Assembly (NCBI RefSeq): GCF_900099905.1
Contig: NZ_FNEE01000003.1
Location: 124,001-188,000 of the forward strand
Source of the DNA: Mesorhizobium muleiense
Lineage (GTDB): Bacteria > Pseudomonadota > Alphaproteobacteria > Rhizobiales > Rhizobiaceae
DNA: 64,000 nucleotides
Direction: 5' to 3'
Part shown: piece by piece, positions 24,099 through 35,159 of the stretch
Numbering within the stretch: the stretch's first letter is position 1
Layout: the number at the start of each line of letters is the position of its first letter
Program-made: the position numbers and the translations under genes
Notes under the pieces: generated by a model
Told to the model about the DNA's origin: nothing
Databases searched by the model: none
The model's input: the letters and a program-made list of their open reading frames with translations, nothing else

Positions 24099-25231
24099 CG
24101 CCCCGCTCCCGGCACAAGCCGACGCGGGATCAGCGCGTAGAAATCGGCGGGGTTGCGGACAACGCCGGCGATCTCGCCGGCCGCATCTCCCGTACCAGTG
24201 AACAAATCGCCACGAGCCTGGCCGGTGATCGCCGAGCCGGTGTCCTGCGCGATCATCAGCCGCCGGAACGGCTTGTTGTCGAAAGCGGCCAGCGACGGCC
24301 CATCGATGTAGAACGGCGTGCCGAATGTATGCAGCAGACGGTCGACAGCGACGGAGCGGCCCGGCGTCAGCGGCACCTTTGCGGCAGCGATCGGCCCGAG
24401 TTCCGGGTCGTCGGCCGCCGCCGCCTCGCTGGCGGAAATCTCGCGGAAAAAAATATAGGAGCGGTTGCGCCACAGGATCTCGTCGATGCGTTGCGGATGC
24501 GCCTTGAACCAGGCGCGGACCGACTGCATGGTCACCGCTTCCAGCGGGATTTCGCCTAGCTCACTCAGGATCTTGCCCGGTCCGGCAAAGCGCTGGCCGG
24601 ATTTGGCGGCATAGGTGACGCGGCAAAGCCGGCCGTCGGTCATGGTGAGCCGCGCAGAACCCTGTACGTGGATGAAGAAGGCATCGACCTTGTCGGCGAG
24701 CCAGGCGATTTCCAAACCCTTGCCAGCCAAACCCTTGACGAGCGCGCCGCGCTCGATCTCGCCGCGGTCGAAATACTCGACCGGTCCGTCCGGCGTGGCG
24801 CGGCCGAAGGCGAGATAGGGATCCATACCGACCGGCCGGTTGGCGTCGTCGATGTCGACGAGATCGGCCGGACGTGACAGCAGCGGCACCGTAAATCGTT
24901 CGGTTCGCACCGGCGAAGCGTCGACCACCGGTTCATAGAAGCCGGTGACGAGGCCGGCGCCGCCGCTTTCCGCCGCTATGTGCGCCGGGATGAAATGCCT
25001 CTCGAAGAAGGCGCGGGCTTCGCGCCGGTCGGTTGGCGACACGGTGCGGGCTGCAGCATAGGCCTCGGTGAAGGCATTGAAGTCGACACCGAGCCCGCCG
25101 GAGCGATAGGGTTTCGCCAGGACATGAAAAGCCGAACGCCGGAAAGCGGCGAACGCAGCCAGATGGTCGTCCTTGTCCCAGCCGGGCAGATCGTCAAAGG
25201 ATTTTTCGCGGAACGCCTGAGAAAGCGACAC
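24095..25231 (-). CDS. mltA: Membrane-bound lytic murein transglycosylase A
   Basis: A 378-aa lytic transglycosylase that cleaves peptidoglycan glycan strands to 1,6-anhydromuropeptides. The MltA domain shows GLVTGFYEPVVDAS, DAFFIHVQGSARLTM and the 3D region MIAQDTGSAITGQARGDLF with the catalytic Asp. Unlike E. coli MltA, no lipobox or obvious signal peptide is visible at MSLSQAFREKSFDDLPGW; an upstream start was sought and none is convincing. It sits between the Tim44-like gene (24 nt upstream) and smr. Confidence 0.9.
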   Translation of the reverse strand: MSLSQAFREKSFDDLPGWDKDDHLAAFAAFRRSAFHVLAKPYRSGGLGVDFNAFTEAYAAARTVSPTDRREARAFFERHFIPAHIAAESGGAGLVTGFYEPVVDASPVRTERFTVPLLSRPADLVDIDDANRPVGMDPYLAFGRATPDGPVEYFDRGEIERGALVKGLAGKGLEIAWLADKVDAFFIHVQGSARLTMTDGRLCRVTYAAKSGQRFAGPGKILSELGEIPLEAVTMQSVRAWFKAHPQRIDEILWRNRSYIFFREISASEAAAADDPELGPIAAAKVPLTPGRSVAVDRLLHTFGTPFYIDGPSLAAFDNKPFRRLMIAQDTGSAITGQARGDLFTGTGDAAGEIAGVVRNPADFYALIPRRLVPGAGR

Positions 25232-25255
25232 GACAGACCCCGCCGTGGTCCGGGC

Positions 25256-25957
25256 TCAGTCTTCTTCTTCGGTGGCGACGAGCTTCCAGTTCGGGTCGCG
25301 CGAGCGCGTATCGCGGGCGAAGGTCCAGACGTCCTTGACCTCGGCGACGGTTTCGGGATCGCCGTCGATGACGGCGCCGGCCTTGTCGCGCGTTGCCGAA
25401 ATCAGTTCGCTGACGATGCGCAGCGTGATATGCGCCTCGCTGCCCTTCATCTCGGCGGAAACGATGTCGGCCTTGTCGATGCCGACGAAGGAGGACTGGA
25501 TCTTTTCCGACTTCGCCTCGCGGTCGCCGATCGCCGCGACAAAGCCGTCATAGACCTCGCGCGACAACAGGTTCTTCAGCGTCTTGCGATCGCCATCGGC
25601 ATAGGCCATGACGATCATCTCATAGGCCATCTTGGCGCCGTCGACGAAGGTCTTGGGGTCGAATGCCGGATCATTGTCCTTGATCCCGCGCAGGCCCTTG
25701 TTGAGATCGGTGTCAGGCTTGGCGAAGGCGTCGATCGCCGCATAGGCGTCGATTGCCGGCTCTCCCGGCGCTCGCTTGCGCGGCAGCGAGACCACATTCT
25801 CGGGTTTTTGGGCGTCGTCGCGGGTGCGGCCCGCCGTATAGGGATCGAACGGCGGCCGCTCGCTGCCGGTGCGGCGGCCGAGCACATTGCGCAGCTGGAA
25901 AAAGATCACAACCGCCGCAACCAGAAAGAAAATCGTGCCGAAGTCGAAGAATCCCAT
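25256..25957 (-). CDS. Tim44-like domain inner-membrane protein (TimA type)
   Basis: A 233-aa protein. One N-terminal transmembrane segment (FGTIFFLVAAVVIFFQLRN) is followed by a charged linker and a Tim44-like domain from about residue 95 (FVDGAKMAYEMIVMAYADGD, then SREVYDGFVAAI). The alphaproteobacterial homologue is called TimA, related to mitochondrial Tim44, and has been studied as an envelope protein. The ATG at 25957 was preferred over the upstream TTG because GGCGGAAGAT lies just before it. It heads the mltA-smr unit and diverges from fxsA. Confidence 0.85.
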   Translation of the reverse strand: MGFFDFGTIFFLVAAVVIFFQLRNVLGRRTGSERPPFDPYTAGRTRDDAQKPENVVSLPRKRAPGEPAIDAYAAIDAFAKPDTDLNKGLRGIKDNDPAFDPKTFVDGAKMAYEMIVMAYADGDRKTLKNLLSREVYDGFVAAIGDREAKSEKIQSSFVGIDKADIVSAEMKGSEAHITLRIVSELISATRDKAGAVIDGDPETVAEVKDVWTFARDTRSRDPNWKLVATEEED

Positions 25958-26156
25958 ATCTTCCGCCAATCAATCCCTACTCCGGCCGGACCGCCCGGCC
26001 AGGCAATGGCTGCGGTCGCATAGCGTTCAACATCCAAAGCATATAGAACGCAAGCTGCAATCATTCAAATTAAAGGCAGCCATACCTATCTAAAAGGTTC
26101 AGTGCCAGCGGCGATTGCCCGCCTGCCGGCAAAACATCGAAACGATCGGTCAAGAT

Positions 26157-26651
26157 TTGCGCATTTCGCTGCTTCCCCTGTTCATCCTCGCGCTTCCGCT
26201 GCTGGAGATCGCCGGTTTCGTCGTTGTCGGCCGCCAGGTCGGCGCCCTGGCGACGGTCGGCCTGGTGCTGGCTTCGAGCATCGCCGGCGCGCTGTTGTTG
26301 CGATACCAGGGGTTCGGCGTCATGTCCCGGGTCCGTGCCGAAATGGACGCCGGACGTGATCCAAGCCGTCAGCTCGCGCATGGCGCCATGATCGTGCTGG
26401 CGGCGATCCTGCTCATCATTCCCGGCTTCATCACTGACATTTTAGGCATTCTGCTGCTGCTGCCGCCGGTCCGCGACCTCGCCTGGCGCCGGCTGAAAGG
26501 CCGCATCGTGATGGCCACCAGTTTCGGCACCGGCGGATTCCGGGCCCGGCAACGCGACAAGACCATCGACCTCGACGACAGCGACTATTCGCGCGGCGAC
26601 GAGCACGGCCCCGATCCCAATTCCCCCTGGCGCCGCCTCAAGGACGAGTAG
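26157..26651 (+). CDS. fxsA: FxsA-family membrane protein
   Basis: A membrane protein of about 164 aa. Three hydrophobic segments (PLFILALPLLEIAGFVVVG, ATVGLVLASSIAGALLLRY and MIVLAAILLIIPGFITDILG) are followed by a charged cytosolic tail. FxsA was named for suppressing phage T7 exclusion by the F plasmid; its normal role is unclear. The start is uncertain. TTG at 26157 gives the usual MRISLLPLF start, while an earlier TTG at 26115 is also open. The divergent neighbour is the Tim44-like gene and secB follows, an order common near alphaproteobacterial origins. Confidence 0.82.
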   Translation: MRISLLPLFILALPLLEIAGFVVVGRQVGALATVGLVLASSIAGALLLRYQGFGVMSRVRAEMDAGRDPSRQLAHGAMIVLAAILLIIPGFITDILGILLLLPPVRDLAWRRLKGRIVMATSFGTGGFRARQRDKTIDLDDSDYSRGDEHGPDPNSPWRRLKDE

Positions 26652-26683
26652 ATCGCCTCGAGGACGAGTAGCCCGGCGCAGCT

Positions 26684-26834
26684 CTCCCTTCTCCCCTTGT
26701 GGGAGAAGGTGGCCTCGCGAAGCGAGGTCGGATGAGGGGTGTTCCAGCTTGGCACCGACGGCGATCCTTCCAACACCCCTCAACCGTCTTGGCGCTGCGC
26801 GCCAATCCACCTTCTCCCACAAGGGGAGAAGGGA
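26684..26834. repeat. Palindromic element, family C, copy 1
   Basis: The ends TCCCTTCTCCCCTTGTGGGA and TCCCACAAGGGGAGAAGGGA form a near-perfect dyad. Inside are GGATGAGGGGTGTTCCAGCT with its partner AACACCCCTCA, and TTGGCGCTGCGCGCCAA, a further palindrome. It lies between fxsA and secB. Confidence 0.9.
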
Positions 26835-26935
26835 AAGCAAAGCGCGCAAACCTTGTCTTGTCATGCCGGCCATGGTAGCGAACGCCCGATTTCAATCCGG
26901 TCAGCAACGCTGCCGAGGCAAAAGGACAAAGGCTT

Positions 26936-27436
26936 ATGGCCAGCAAAGACGACGCGCCGACCGGCGCGGTCAGTGGCAACGGCGACGCGACGCAGCCTTC
27001 GCTCAACGTGCTTGCCCAATATGTGAAGGACCTTTCCTTCGAAAGCCCCGGCGCGCCGAACTCGCTGCGCGGCCGCGACAAGGCTCCCGGCATCGCCATC
27101 AACGTCAATGTCAACGCCAACCCGCTTTCGGATAAGCAGTTCGACGTCAATCTGACGCTGAACGCCAAGGCGTCCTTCGACAAGGAAGTGCTGTTCAACG
27201 TCGAGCTGGTCTATGGCGGTGTGTTCGCCATCAGCGGCTTCCCGCAGGAGCACATGCTGCCGCTGCTGTTCATCGAATGCCCGCGGCTGCTGTTCCCGTT
27301 CGCCAGGCAGATCATCGCCGAGGCGACGCGCAATGGCGGCTTCCCGCCGCTGATGCTCGATCCGATCGATTTCGCGCAGATGTTCCAGCAGAAGCTGGCC
27401 GAGGACCAGGCCGCCAGCAAGGTCAAGGCGAGCTGA
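26936..27436 (+). CDS. secB: Protein-export chaperone SecB
   Basis: A 166-aa cytosolic chaperone that keeps preproteins unfolded and hands them to SecA. The SecB core is clear: [19 protein letters not shown], then [34 protein letters not shown] and [20 protein letters not shown]. The length is normal. It converges on dnaQ, with a strong terminator between them. Confidence 0.95.
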   Translation: MASKDDAPTGAVSGNGDATQPSLNVLAQYVKDLSFESPGAPNSLRGRDKAPGIAINVNVNANPLSDKQFDVNLTLNAKASFDKEVLFNVELVYGGVFAISGFPQEHMLPLLFIECPRLLFPFARQIIAEATRNGGFPPLMLDPIDFAQMFQQKLAEDQAASKVKAS

Positions 27437-27457
27437 GGCGAGTGCTCGGTGACGTTT

Positions 27458-27486
27458 GAAAAACCCGGCCTCGCGCCGGGTTTTTC
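27458..27486 (+). terminator. Rho-independent terminator between secB and dnaQ
   Basis: AAAAACCCGGC pairs with GCCGGGTTTTT around a short CTCGC loop. The A-run on one side and T-run on the other let it work in both directions, which suits this convergent junction. Confidence 0.9.
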
Positions 27487-27563
27487 TTTGGGATGCGGCG
27501 GGACAGCGAAGGATCGCTACGGGTCGGCTGATCCTGAACGCCCCTGCCGCTCCGCCAAAATCG

Positions 27564-28283
27564 CTATGCCGCAGAACTCGCTTCCCGGGCGACGCGCAGC
27601 CAGAGCGCCTTTTCGCCTAATGTGCCGACCATGCTCGCGTGCGCGGCGCGCTCTGCTTCGGTCAGGCGAGACGGCAGCGCTATCGGCCGCGCACCGATGC
27701 TGATGTCGATGTCGTCGACGTTTCTCCTGCCGCCGGCCGGCGCCGTGGCGCTGTCGAGGATGAGCGCCGCCTGCTTGCCGCCGATGAGCTCGATATAGAC
27801 CTCGGCCAGCAATTCCGAATCGAGCAACGCGCCGTGCTTGGTGCGGCGGGCATTGTCGATGCCGTAGCGCCGGCACAGCGCGTCCAGCGAATTGGGCCCC
27901 ATCGGATGCTTGCGGCGCGCCAGCGCCAGCGTGTCGACGACAAGTCCGGGGTCAACGACCGGGTGGCCAAGCCGGCCGAATTCGACATTGAGGAAAGCGA
28001 TGTCGAAAGTCGCATTGTGGGCGACCAGCTTGGCGCCGTCGATGAAGGCAAGGAACTCCTCGGCGATGTCGCTGAAGGTCGGCTTGCCCATCAGGTCGGC
28101 GGCGCTGATGCCATGAACGGCCTGTGCCTCGGCATGGATCGATCGTCCCTGCGGATTGATATAGTGGTGGAAGGTGCGGCCGGTCGGGAAACGGTTGACC
28201 AGCTCGATGCAGCCAAGCTCGATGACGCGGTCGTCGCGGAAATCGAGGCCGGTGGTTTCCGTATCGAAGATGATCTCGCGCAT
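27564..28283 (-). CDS. dnaQ: DNA polymerase III epsilon subunit (proofreading exonuclease)
   Basis: A 239-aa 3'-5' exonuclease of the replicative polymerase. The DEDDh motifs are present: FDTETTGLD (Exo I), HNATFDIAFLN (Exo II) and HGALLDSELLA with its Asp (Exo III). A C-terminal tail of about 60 residues should contact the alpha subunit. It is the last gene of the maf-aroE-coaE-dnaQ run. Confidence 0.95.
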   Translation of the reverse strand: MREIIFDTETTGLDFRDDRVIELGCIELVNRFPTGRTFHHYINPQGRSIHAEAQAVHGISAADLMGKPTFSDIAEEFLAFIDGAKLVAHNATFDIAFLNVEFGRLGHPVVDPGLVVDTLALARRKHPMGPNSLDALCRRYGIDNARRTKHGALLDSELLAEVYIELIGGKQAALILDSATAPAGGRRNVDDIDISIGARPIALPSRLTEAERAAHASMVGTLGEKALWLRVAREASSAA

Positions 28284-28369
28284 CGAATCAGTCCGTTGGG
28301 TCCGGCGTTAGTCCAGCCGAATCATGATGGGAACAAATTGGCAACATATTACGCCGGGCGCAAGCGCCG

Positions 28370-28972
28370 TTAAGCAGGCTTGCCGGCTTTATCCCCGACC
28401 AGTTTCGCGACGATCGCATTGACCGCCGCGCGCGCCGCATCAAAACCTTGTCCGGTGTCGATGACGAAATCGGCGCGCTCACGCTTTTCGGCGTCGGGAA
28501 CCTGCCTGGCCAGGATCGACGCCAGTTTCTCCTCGCTCATGCCCGGCCGCGCCAGCACGCGGGCGCGCTGGATGTCGGGCGACGCGGTGACGACCACGAC
28601 CTTGTCGACACGGTCGCGGCCGCCGGTTTCGAACAGCAGCGGGATGTCGAGAACGACAAGCGGCGCGCCGGCGGCCCGGTGTCTGGCCAGGAAAGCGTCG
28701 GCGTCGGCGCGGACCAGTGGGTGGATGATCGCTTCCAGCCGTTTCAGTGCAGCTGCATCACCGAGCACCCGCTCGGCCAGCCTCGTGCGATCGACGGAGC
28801 CGGATTTCGCCGTTCCGGGAAACGCCGCCTCGACCAGCGGAGCCGCCTTGCCGGCGTAGAGGCGATGCACCGCCTCGTCCGAATCGTGGACAGGCACGCC
28901 GGCCTCGGCAAACATCCTGGCCGTCGTCGACTTGCCCATGCCGATCGATCCGGTGAGGCCGAGCACGATCAT
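28370..28972 (-). CDS. coaE: Dephospho-CoA kinase
   Basis: A 200-aa cytosolic kinase for the last step of coenzyme A synthesis. The P-loop [12 protein letters not shown] is at residues about 5-16. [10 protein letters not shown] is the dephospho-CoA-binding and lid region, and [12 protein letters not shown] is typical. It starts six bases after the aroE stop, so the two are tightly coupled. Normal length. Confidence 0.94.
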   Translation of the reverse strand: MIVLGLTGSIGMGKSTTARMFAEAGVPVHDSDEAVHRLYAGKAAPLVEAAFPGTAKSGSVDRTRLAERVLGDAAALKRLEAIIHPLVRADADAFLARHRAAGAPLVVLDIPLLFETGGRDRVDKVVVVTASPDIQRARVLARPGMSEEKLASILARQVPDAEKRERADFVIDTGQGFDAARAAVNAIVAKLVGDKAGKPA

Positions 28973-28978
28973 GTTTTT

Positions 28979-29821
28979 TTACTCCCTGGCGCCGAGATCG
29001 GCGACGATCATCTGCCGCAATTCGGCAGTGACCTCAGGCCTGATGCCGAACCAGCGCTCGAAGCCGGGCACCGCCTGGTGCAGCAGCATGCCGAGCCCGT
29101 CGACGGCTTTCAGGCCGCGCGCCTTGGCGGCGGCCAGCAACGGCGTTTCCAGCGGCACATAGACAATGTCGGTGACGATGGCATGGTCCGGCAGTCTGGC
29201 CGGATCGGCGGACAGGCCTTCATTGCCATGCATGCCAAGCGCTGACGTGTTGACCAGCAGGCCGGCATCGACAAGCAGCTCGCGGGTCGCCGCCGTGCCG
29301 TGGGCCGAGACCCCGGCGCCGAAGCGGTGGCGCAGCTCCTCGGCTCGGGCGAGCGTCCGGTTGACGATGCGGATGTCACTGATGCCGCGCTGCTTGAGCG
29401 CATGGATGACCGCGCGGGCGGCGCCGCCGGCGCCAAGCACCACCGCTGGGCCGTTTGCGGCCCAGCCCGTCGCATGCTCGTCGAGATTGGCGGAAAAGCC
29501 ATGGGCGTCGGTGTTGCCGCCGCACAAAATTCCGCCCTCGAGCCAAAGCGTGTTGACGGCGCCGATCTGTTCGGCCGCGTCGTCGCGGCGCGCCGCCAGC
29601 GCGAAGGCGGCCTCCTTGTGCGGGATGGTGACGTTGCCGCCACGATAGCCATTCGCCTCGAGTGTTTCGACGAATTCGGCAAAAGCCTCCGGCGCAACGT
29701 CGATCGCCCGGTAGCTACCGTCGATGCCGTATTTCGCCAGCCAGTAGCCGTGGATCTTCGGCGACCGCGAATGCGCAACCGGATGACCGGTGACGAAGGC
29801 CTTTTTCGCGGCCTCAGCCAT
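28979..29821 (-). CDS. aroE: Shikimate dehydrogenase
   Basis: A 280-aa NADPH-dependent enzyme reducing 3-dehydroshikimate in aromatic amino acid synthesis. Shikimate-binding [10 protein letters not shown], the catalytic Lys in [17 protein letters not shown] and the nucleotide-binding [13 protein letters not shown] are all present. ATG 29821 was chosen. It overlaps the maf 3' end by 8 nt (29814-29821). The longer open frame upstream would run far into maf. Confidence 0.93.
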   Translation of the reverse strand: MAEAAKKAFVTGHPVAHSRSPKIHGYWLAKYGIDGSYRAIDVAPEAFAEFVETLEANGYRGGNVTIPHKEAAFALAARRDDAAEQIGAVNTLWLEGGILCGGNTDAHGFSANLDEHATGWAANGPAVVLGAGGAARAVIHALKQRGISDIRIVNRTLARAEELRHRFGAGVSAHGTAATRELLVDAGLLVNTSALGMHGNEGLSADPARLPDHAIVTDIVYVPLETPLLAAAKARGLKAVDGLGMLLHQAVPGFERWFGIRPEVTAELRQMIVADLGARE

Positions 29822-30413
29822 CGATGGCTCCGAACTCGCGCAGCTTGGCCAGGACAGGCAGAAGCGGCAGGCCGACAATGGTGAAATAGTCGCCCTCTAC
29901 TCTTTCGAACAGCTGGATGCCCTCGCCTTCGATCTGGTACGCGCCGACGCTGGACAGCGCCTTGGCGCCGACCCGCGCCAGATGGCGGCCGATGAAGGCC
30001 GGATCGAGCTTTCGCATGGTCAGGCTGGCGACGCCGACATGCCGCCACAGAACTGCGCCGTCGCGAGCCAGCACTACGGCGCTGTTGAGTTGATGGGTCC
30101 TGCCCGACAGCGCCAGGAGATGGCGGCGGGCGGCTTCCATGTCGGCCGGCTTATGAAACACTTCGTCGCCGAGCGACAGCGTCTGGTCGCAGCCGAGCAC
30201 CAGGGCGCCCGGCTTTCGCTCGCTGACCTCGGCGGCCTTGGCCTCGGCCAGCACCAGTGCGACGTCCTCGGGCGAGATACCGCTGCCCTGCAAGGGCGCT
30301 TCGAGCGCGCGCTCGTCGACTGCCGCCGGAACCGCCTCGACCGCCACGCCGGCATGGACAAGCAACGCCTTGCGGAACGGGCTGCCCGAGGCAAGGATGA
30401 TTTTTTCGGCCAT
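29814..30413 (-). CDS. maf: Maf-family nucleoside triphosphate pyrophosphatase
   Basis: A 199-aa house-cleaning enzyme that hydrolyses non-canonical or modified nucleotides. The N-terminal [12 protein letters not shown], the family [18 protein letters not shown] and the C-terminal [20 protein letters not shown] are characteristic. Whether it prefers m7GTP or dTTP/UTP cannot be read here. Its 3' end overlaps aroE. A palindromic element separates it from the upstream PPSR gene. Confidence 0.9.
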   Translation of the reverse strand: MAEKIILASGSPFRKALLVHAGVAVEAVPAAVDERALEAPLQGSGISPEDVALVLAEAKAAEVSERKPGALVLGCDQTLSLGDEVFHKPADMEAARRHLLALSGRTHQLNSAVVLARDGAVLWRHVGVASLTMRKLDPAFIGRHLARVGAKALSSVGAYQIEGEGIQLFERVEGDYFTIVGLPLLPVLAKLREFGAIDG

Positions 30414-30505
30414 TTTTATCGCCTAAGGTTGGTTGAGATTCAGGTGATGCCTGCCTGCATACGGCGATTTCTGCGCTTCTGGTCTTAACACCAATTGTCT
30501 ATCTC

Positions 30506-30636
30506 GGCGCTGCCCCTCATCGCCCTGCCGGGCACTTCTCCCCGTATAGTGACGGGGAGAAGGAGCTGGCCGCAACGATGGCGACCCCCTCTCCCCGTCA
30601 CTATACGGGGAGAGGGTAAGGGTGAGGGGCAGCGCA
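30506..30636. repeat. Palindromic element, family B, copy 3 (short form)
   Basis: GCGCTGCCCCTCATCGCCCT pairs with GGTGAGGGGCAGCGC. Inner hairpins CTTCTCCCCGTATAGTGACG and CGTCACTATACGGGGAGAG are complementary. It lacks the core seen in the longer copies, so about 40 bp are missing. It lies between the PPSR gene and maf. Confidence 0.9.
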
Positions 30637-30697
30637 AACGCCGAACCAGAGATGGGCGCGCAAGCAACCGCTAGGCATCATCTGAATATCCCACGCC

Positions 30698-31519
30698 CTA
30701 GCGCGTCTTTCCGCGCAGGGCAACGATCGCCGCCGCCGTCTCCTCGATCGAGCGGCGGCTGACGTCGATCATCGGCCAGCCGTGCCGGGTGCAGATCTGG
30801 CGGGCGTAGGCGAGTTCCTCGCTGATCGCCGCGCGGTCGACATAGTCGGTCGGCTCGTAGGCACTGGTGTTGCCGAGGATGCGGTTCTGGCGCACCTGCG
30901 AGATGCGCTCGGCGGTGGCGATCAGCCCGACGATCAGCGGCTTCGTGGCGTTGACCAGGCTTTCCGGCACCGGCACGCCGATCACGATCGGGATGTTGGC
31001 GGTCTTGATGCCGCGATTGGCGAGATAGATGCTGGTCGGCGTCTTCGAGGTGCGCGAAATGCCGACCAGCACAATGTCGGCATCATCCATATTGGCCGGC
31101 AGCTGGCCGTCATCATGCTCCATGGTGAAGTTGAGCGCATCGATGCGGCGGAAATATTCGGCGTCCAGCACATGCTGGGCGCCGACGCGGCGGCCGGCCG
31201 GCGTGCCGAGATAGGACTGGAACACGGTCAGCACCGGTTCCAGCACGGAGACGCAAGGCAGGCCCATGGCGGCGCAGCGTTCGTCGATGCCGCGGGCGAG
31301 CTTCTGGTCGACGACCGTATAAAGGATGATGCCCGGCTCCTCCTCGATGTCCTCGAACACTTTCGTCACCTGCTTTTCGGTGCGGATCAGCGGGTAGATA
31401 TGCTCGATGGCGCGCGCATCCTTGTATTGCGCCGAAGCCGCGCGCCCGGCCGCCAGCAGCGTTTCACCGGTGGCATCGGAAATCAGGTGAAGGTGAAAGA
31501 AGCTCTGGGGTTTGTTCAC
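30698..31519 (-). CDS. Pyruvate, phosphate dikinase/PEP synthase regulatory protein (PPSR, DUF299)
   Basis: A 273-aa bifunctional kinase/phosphorylase that switches pyruvate phosphate dikinase or PEP synthase on and off. The P-loop-like [19 protein letters not shown] is the family hallmark. The N-terminus [20 protein letters not shown] fits the family, so the GTG at 31519 is the likely start; an upstream ATG would add 76 improbable residues. It borders the probable replication origin, opposite hemE, as in other alphaproteobacteria. Confidence 0.9.
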   Translation of the reverse strand: MNKPQSFFHLHLISDATGETLLAAGRAASAQYKDARAIEHIYPLIRTEKQVTKVFEDIEEEPGIILYTVVDQKLARGIDERCAAMGLPCVSVLEPVLTVFQSYLGTPAGRRVGAQHVLDAEYFRRIDALNFTMEHDDGQLPANMDDADIVLVGISRTSKTPTSIYLANRGIKTANIPIVIGVPVPESLVNATKPLIVGLIATAERISQVRQNRILGNTSAYEPTDYVDRAAISEELAYARQICTRHGWPMIDVSRRSIEETAAAIVALRGKTR

Positions 31520-31922
31520 AGGGGTACGTTCCAAGCTGTGGGCCGATGTGGATAAGGTCGGTCGGAAAGATCGGCCGGTTCGGGGCGACTGTATCAGATG
31601 CCGGTTTGTCCACAATTCGATGCGCTGCCGGCTTCGTCGGGCGGCTGGGGACAAGTCCGGGGACGGGCTTTTTCGACTCGGTCTCATCCACAGGGTCATT
31701 TTCTCCAGGCGGGCGGTAACGCATTGTTCCCAGTCGGCAATTTCCAACTGTCCCCAAACTCCTCCTATCCGGCAAAAGAAGCACGCGACAATATGCTGGC
31801 TGGCCTTTTCCGGGGCAAGGCGGGACAGCAGACAACCACCGATACCAACAGACTCTTAGAATCATAAGATTCCTAGAAATAGAATATTTAATTATAGAGA
31901 AGCCTGGAGAGGCGAGCGCTGA
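31520..31922. other. Probable chromosomal replication origin (oriC) between the PPSR gene and hemE
   Basis: This 403-nt divergent gap holds a perfect DnaA box TGTGGATAA (31547-31555, minus orientation). Near-perfect boxes are TTGTCCACA (31606-31614) and TCATCCACA (31684-31692). Weaker ones lie at 31512-31520, 31646-31654 and 31724-31732. An AT-rich stretch at about 31855-31905 could unwind. GANTC sites, the CcrM target, occur at 31675, 31851, 31859 and 31868. The origin is known to lie next to hemE in Caulobacter and Sinorhizobium. Function is inferred from these features together. Confidence 0.8.
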
Positions 31923-32951
31923 ATGCCTGAAAACCGCATCATGCTGGACGTGTTGAAGGGCAAGGCTCTGTCTCCGCCGCCGCTCTGGATGATGCGTCAG
32001 GCCGGCCGCTATCTGCCGGAATATCGCGAGACACGCAGGCGGGCCGGATCGTTCCTCGATCTTTGCTATAATCCCGATCTTGCCGTGGAAGTGACACTGC
32101 AACCGATCGAGCGTTTCGGCTTCGATGCTTCGATCCTGTTTTCCGATATCCTTGTCGTGCCGCATGCGCTGGGCCGCGACGTGCGCTTCGAGGAGGGCCG
32201 TGGGCCGCTGTTGACGCCGATCTCGGCGACGGAGATTGCAGCTCTCGACGGCGAAACGTTTCACGTGAATCTCGAACCGGTCTATGAGACGGTCAGGCGA
32301 TTGCGGACAAAACTGCCGGATCAAACGACGCTGATCGGCTTCTGCGGCGCGCCGTGGACGGTGGCGACCTATATGATCGCCGGCCACGGCACCTCGGACC
32401 AGGCGCCAGCACGGCTGTTTGCCTATCGCGAGCCGGCGGCTTTCCTGCAATTGCTGAAAGTGCTTGCCGATCACTCGGCTGCCTATCTGATCCGACAGAT
32501 CGAAGCCGGCGCCGATGTGGTGCAGATATTTGACTCGTGGTCCGGCGTGCTCGACGAAGTTTCTTTCGAGGCGTTTTGCGTCAGGCCGGTGGCGGAGATC
32601 GTCAGGCAGGTCCGGGCCGTCCATCCCGACATTCCGATCATCGGCTTTCCCAAGGGCGCCGGCGCCCATTACCGCAGCTATCGCCAAAAAACCGGCGTGA
32701 CCGGGCTGGGGCTCGACTGGACCGTGCCGTTGACTACGGCGAAGGAACTGCAGCGCGACGGCGCCGTGCAGGGCAATCTCGATCCGTTGCGGCTGGTGGC
32801 CGGCGGCAAGGCGCTTTCTGACGGCGTTGACGCGATCCTGAAAGCACTGGGCGATCGGCCGCTGATCTTCAATCTCGGCCACGGCATCACGCCGGAGACG
32901 CCGATCGCGCATGTCGAGGCGATGGTGAAACTGGTGCGGGCACATCGATGA
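31923..32951 (+). CDS. hemE: Uroporphyrinogen decarboxylase
   Basis: A 342-aa cytosolic enzyme converting uroporphyrinogen III to coproporphyrinogen III in heme synthesis. The invariant [44 protein letters not shown] and the C-terminal [11 protein letters not shown] are all present. The length is typical. Its stop overlaps the hemJ ATG (32948-32951). It flanks the probable origin. Confidence 0.96.
   Translation: MPENRIMLDVLKGKALSPPPLWMMRQAGRYLPEYRETRRRAGSFLDLCYNPDLAVEVTLQPIERFGFDASILFSDILVVPHALGRDVRFEEGRGPLLTPISATEIAALDGETFHVNLEPVYETVRRLRTKLPDQTTLIGFCGAPWTVATYMIAGHGTSDQAPARLFAYREPAAFLQLLKVLADHSAAYLIRQIEAGADVVQIFDSWSGVLDEVSFEAFCVRPVAEIVRQVRAVHPDIPIIGFPKGAGAHYRSYRQKTGVTGLGLDWTVPLTTAKELQRDGAVQGNLDPLRLVAGGKALSDGVDAILKALGDRPLIFNLGHGITPETPIAHVEAMVKLVRAHR
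32257..32272. promoter_or_regulatory. Weak parS-like sequence inside hemE
   Basis: CGTTTCACGTGAATCT differs from the parS consensus TGTTTCACGTGAAACA at four positions but keeps the central GTTTCACGTGAA. It lies in the hemE coding sequence, about 600 nt from the probable origin. ParB binding is uncertain. Confidence 0.35.
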
Positions 32952-33499
32952 CCGACACGAACACGACCAGCAGGAAGGCGGACAGCAGCGGGGCGGGCGC
33001 GATGCGTCGAGCGGCGATCGCCATCGTCATCTTCCTCGTCCTGGCGACGCTGCTGTTCCTGTTCGGGCCGGATGATTTCTATCCCTGGGCGAAGGCGATC
33101 CATGTCATCGCCGTCATCTCCTGGATGGCGGGCATGCTCTATCTGCCGCGGCTGCTGGTCTATCATGCCGATGCGGAAAAAGGCTCCGTCCAGTCGGAGA
33201 CCTTCAAGGTGATGGAGCGCCGGCTGCTAGGCGGCATCATCAATCCGGCCATGATCATCACCTGGGCGTTCGGCCTCTGGCTGGCCTGGAAAGGCTTTGG
33301 TTTTCAGGGTGGCTGGCTGCATGCCAAGATCGCCGCGGTGCTCGGGCTCTCGGCGGTTCATGGCTATCTGGCCGGCGCGGTACGCAGATTCGCCGAGGAC
33401 CGCAACGAAAAGCCGGCTCGGCACTGGCGGCTCGTCAATGAGATCCCCACATTGCTGATGATCGTCATCGTCGTGCTGGTCATCGTGAAGCCGTTTTGA
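32948..33499 (+). CDS. hemJ: Protoporphyrinogen IX oxidase HemJ
   Basis: A 183-aa inner-membrane enzyme oxidising protoporphyrinogen IX, replacing HemG or HemY in many alphaproteobacteria. Four or five hydrophobic helices are seen. [20 protein letters not shown] holds the conserved His and Trp, and [20 protein letters not shown] holds two further His residues for heme. The ATG overlaps the hemE stop as ATGA, which couples consecutive heme steps. Confidence 0.9.
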   Translation: MTDTNTTSRKADSSGAGAMRRAAIAIVIFLVLATLLFLFGPDDFYPWAKAIHVIAVISWMAGMLYLPRLLVYHADAEKGSVQSETFKVMERRLLGGIINPAMIITWAFGLWLAWKGFGFQGGWLHAKIAAVLGLSAVHGYLAGAVRRFAEDRNEKPARHWRLVNEIPTLLMIVIVVLVIVKPF

Positions 33500-33522
33500 C
33501 GATTTGTGTCTGTTTCGGGCGT

Positions 33523-33707
33523 TTGCGCTGCCCCTCACCTGCCTGCCGGCATCCTCTCCCCGTATAGTGACGGGGAGAGGGGCGCTGTGATTGATGGCTT
33601 CGCCAATATCCAGGGTTGCAGTATGTGCGCCAAGATTGCGGCCAAGCCCCTTCTCCCCGTCACTATACGGGGGGAAGGTCCCGGCAGGGGGTTGAGGGGC
33701 GGTGCCG
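33523..33707. repeat. Palindromic element, family B, copy 4
   Basis: The left end GCGCTGCCCCTCACCTGCCT pairs with the right end near GGGTTGAGGGGCGG. The core GATGGCTTCGCCAATATCCA and GGGTTGCAG has the same orientation as copy 2. It occupies the gap between hemJ and rho; the rest of 33500-33876 shows no gene. Confidence 0.9.
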
Positions 33708-33876
33708 AGATTCGCAATTGATCGCTTCCAAGCGGCTTGCTCTTTCGGTCGACCAACGATAAAAGACGGGTCTTCCTTCCCGTCATGCGCCGCCCCATTC
33801 ATCGCTTCGGCCGCGCCCGGCATTTGTCGCATCCCGCCGATATTTTCCCCATACTTACTCACTCAGAGTCCGTCTA

Positions 33877-35145
<1,269 letters not shown>

Positions 35146-35159
35146 GGTTGGCGCCTCTT

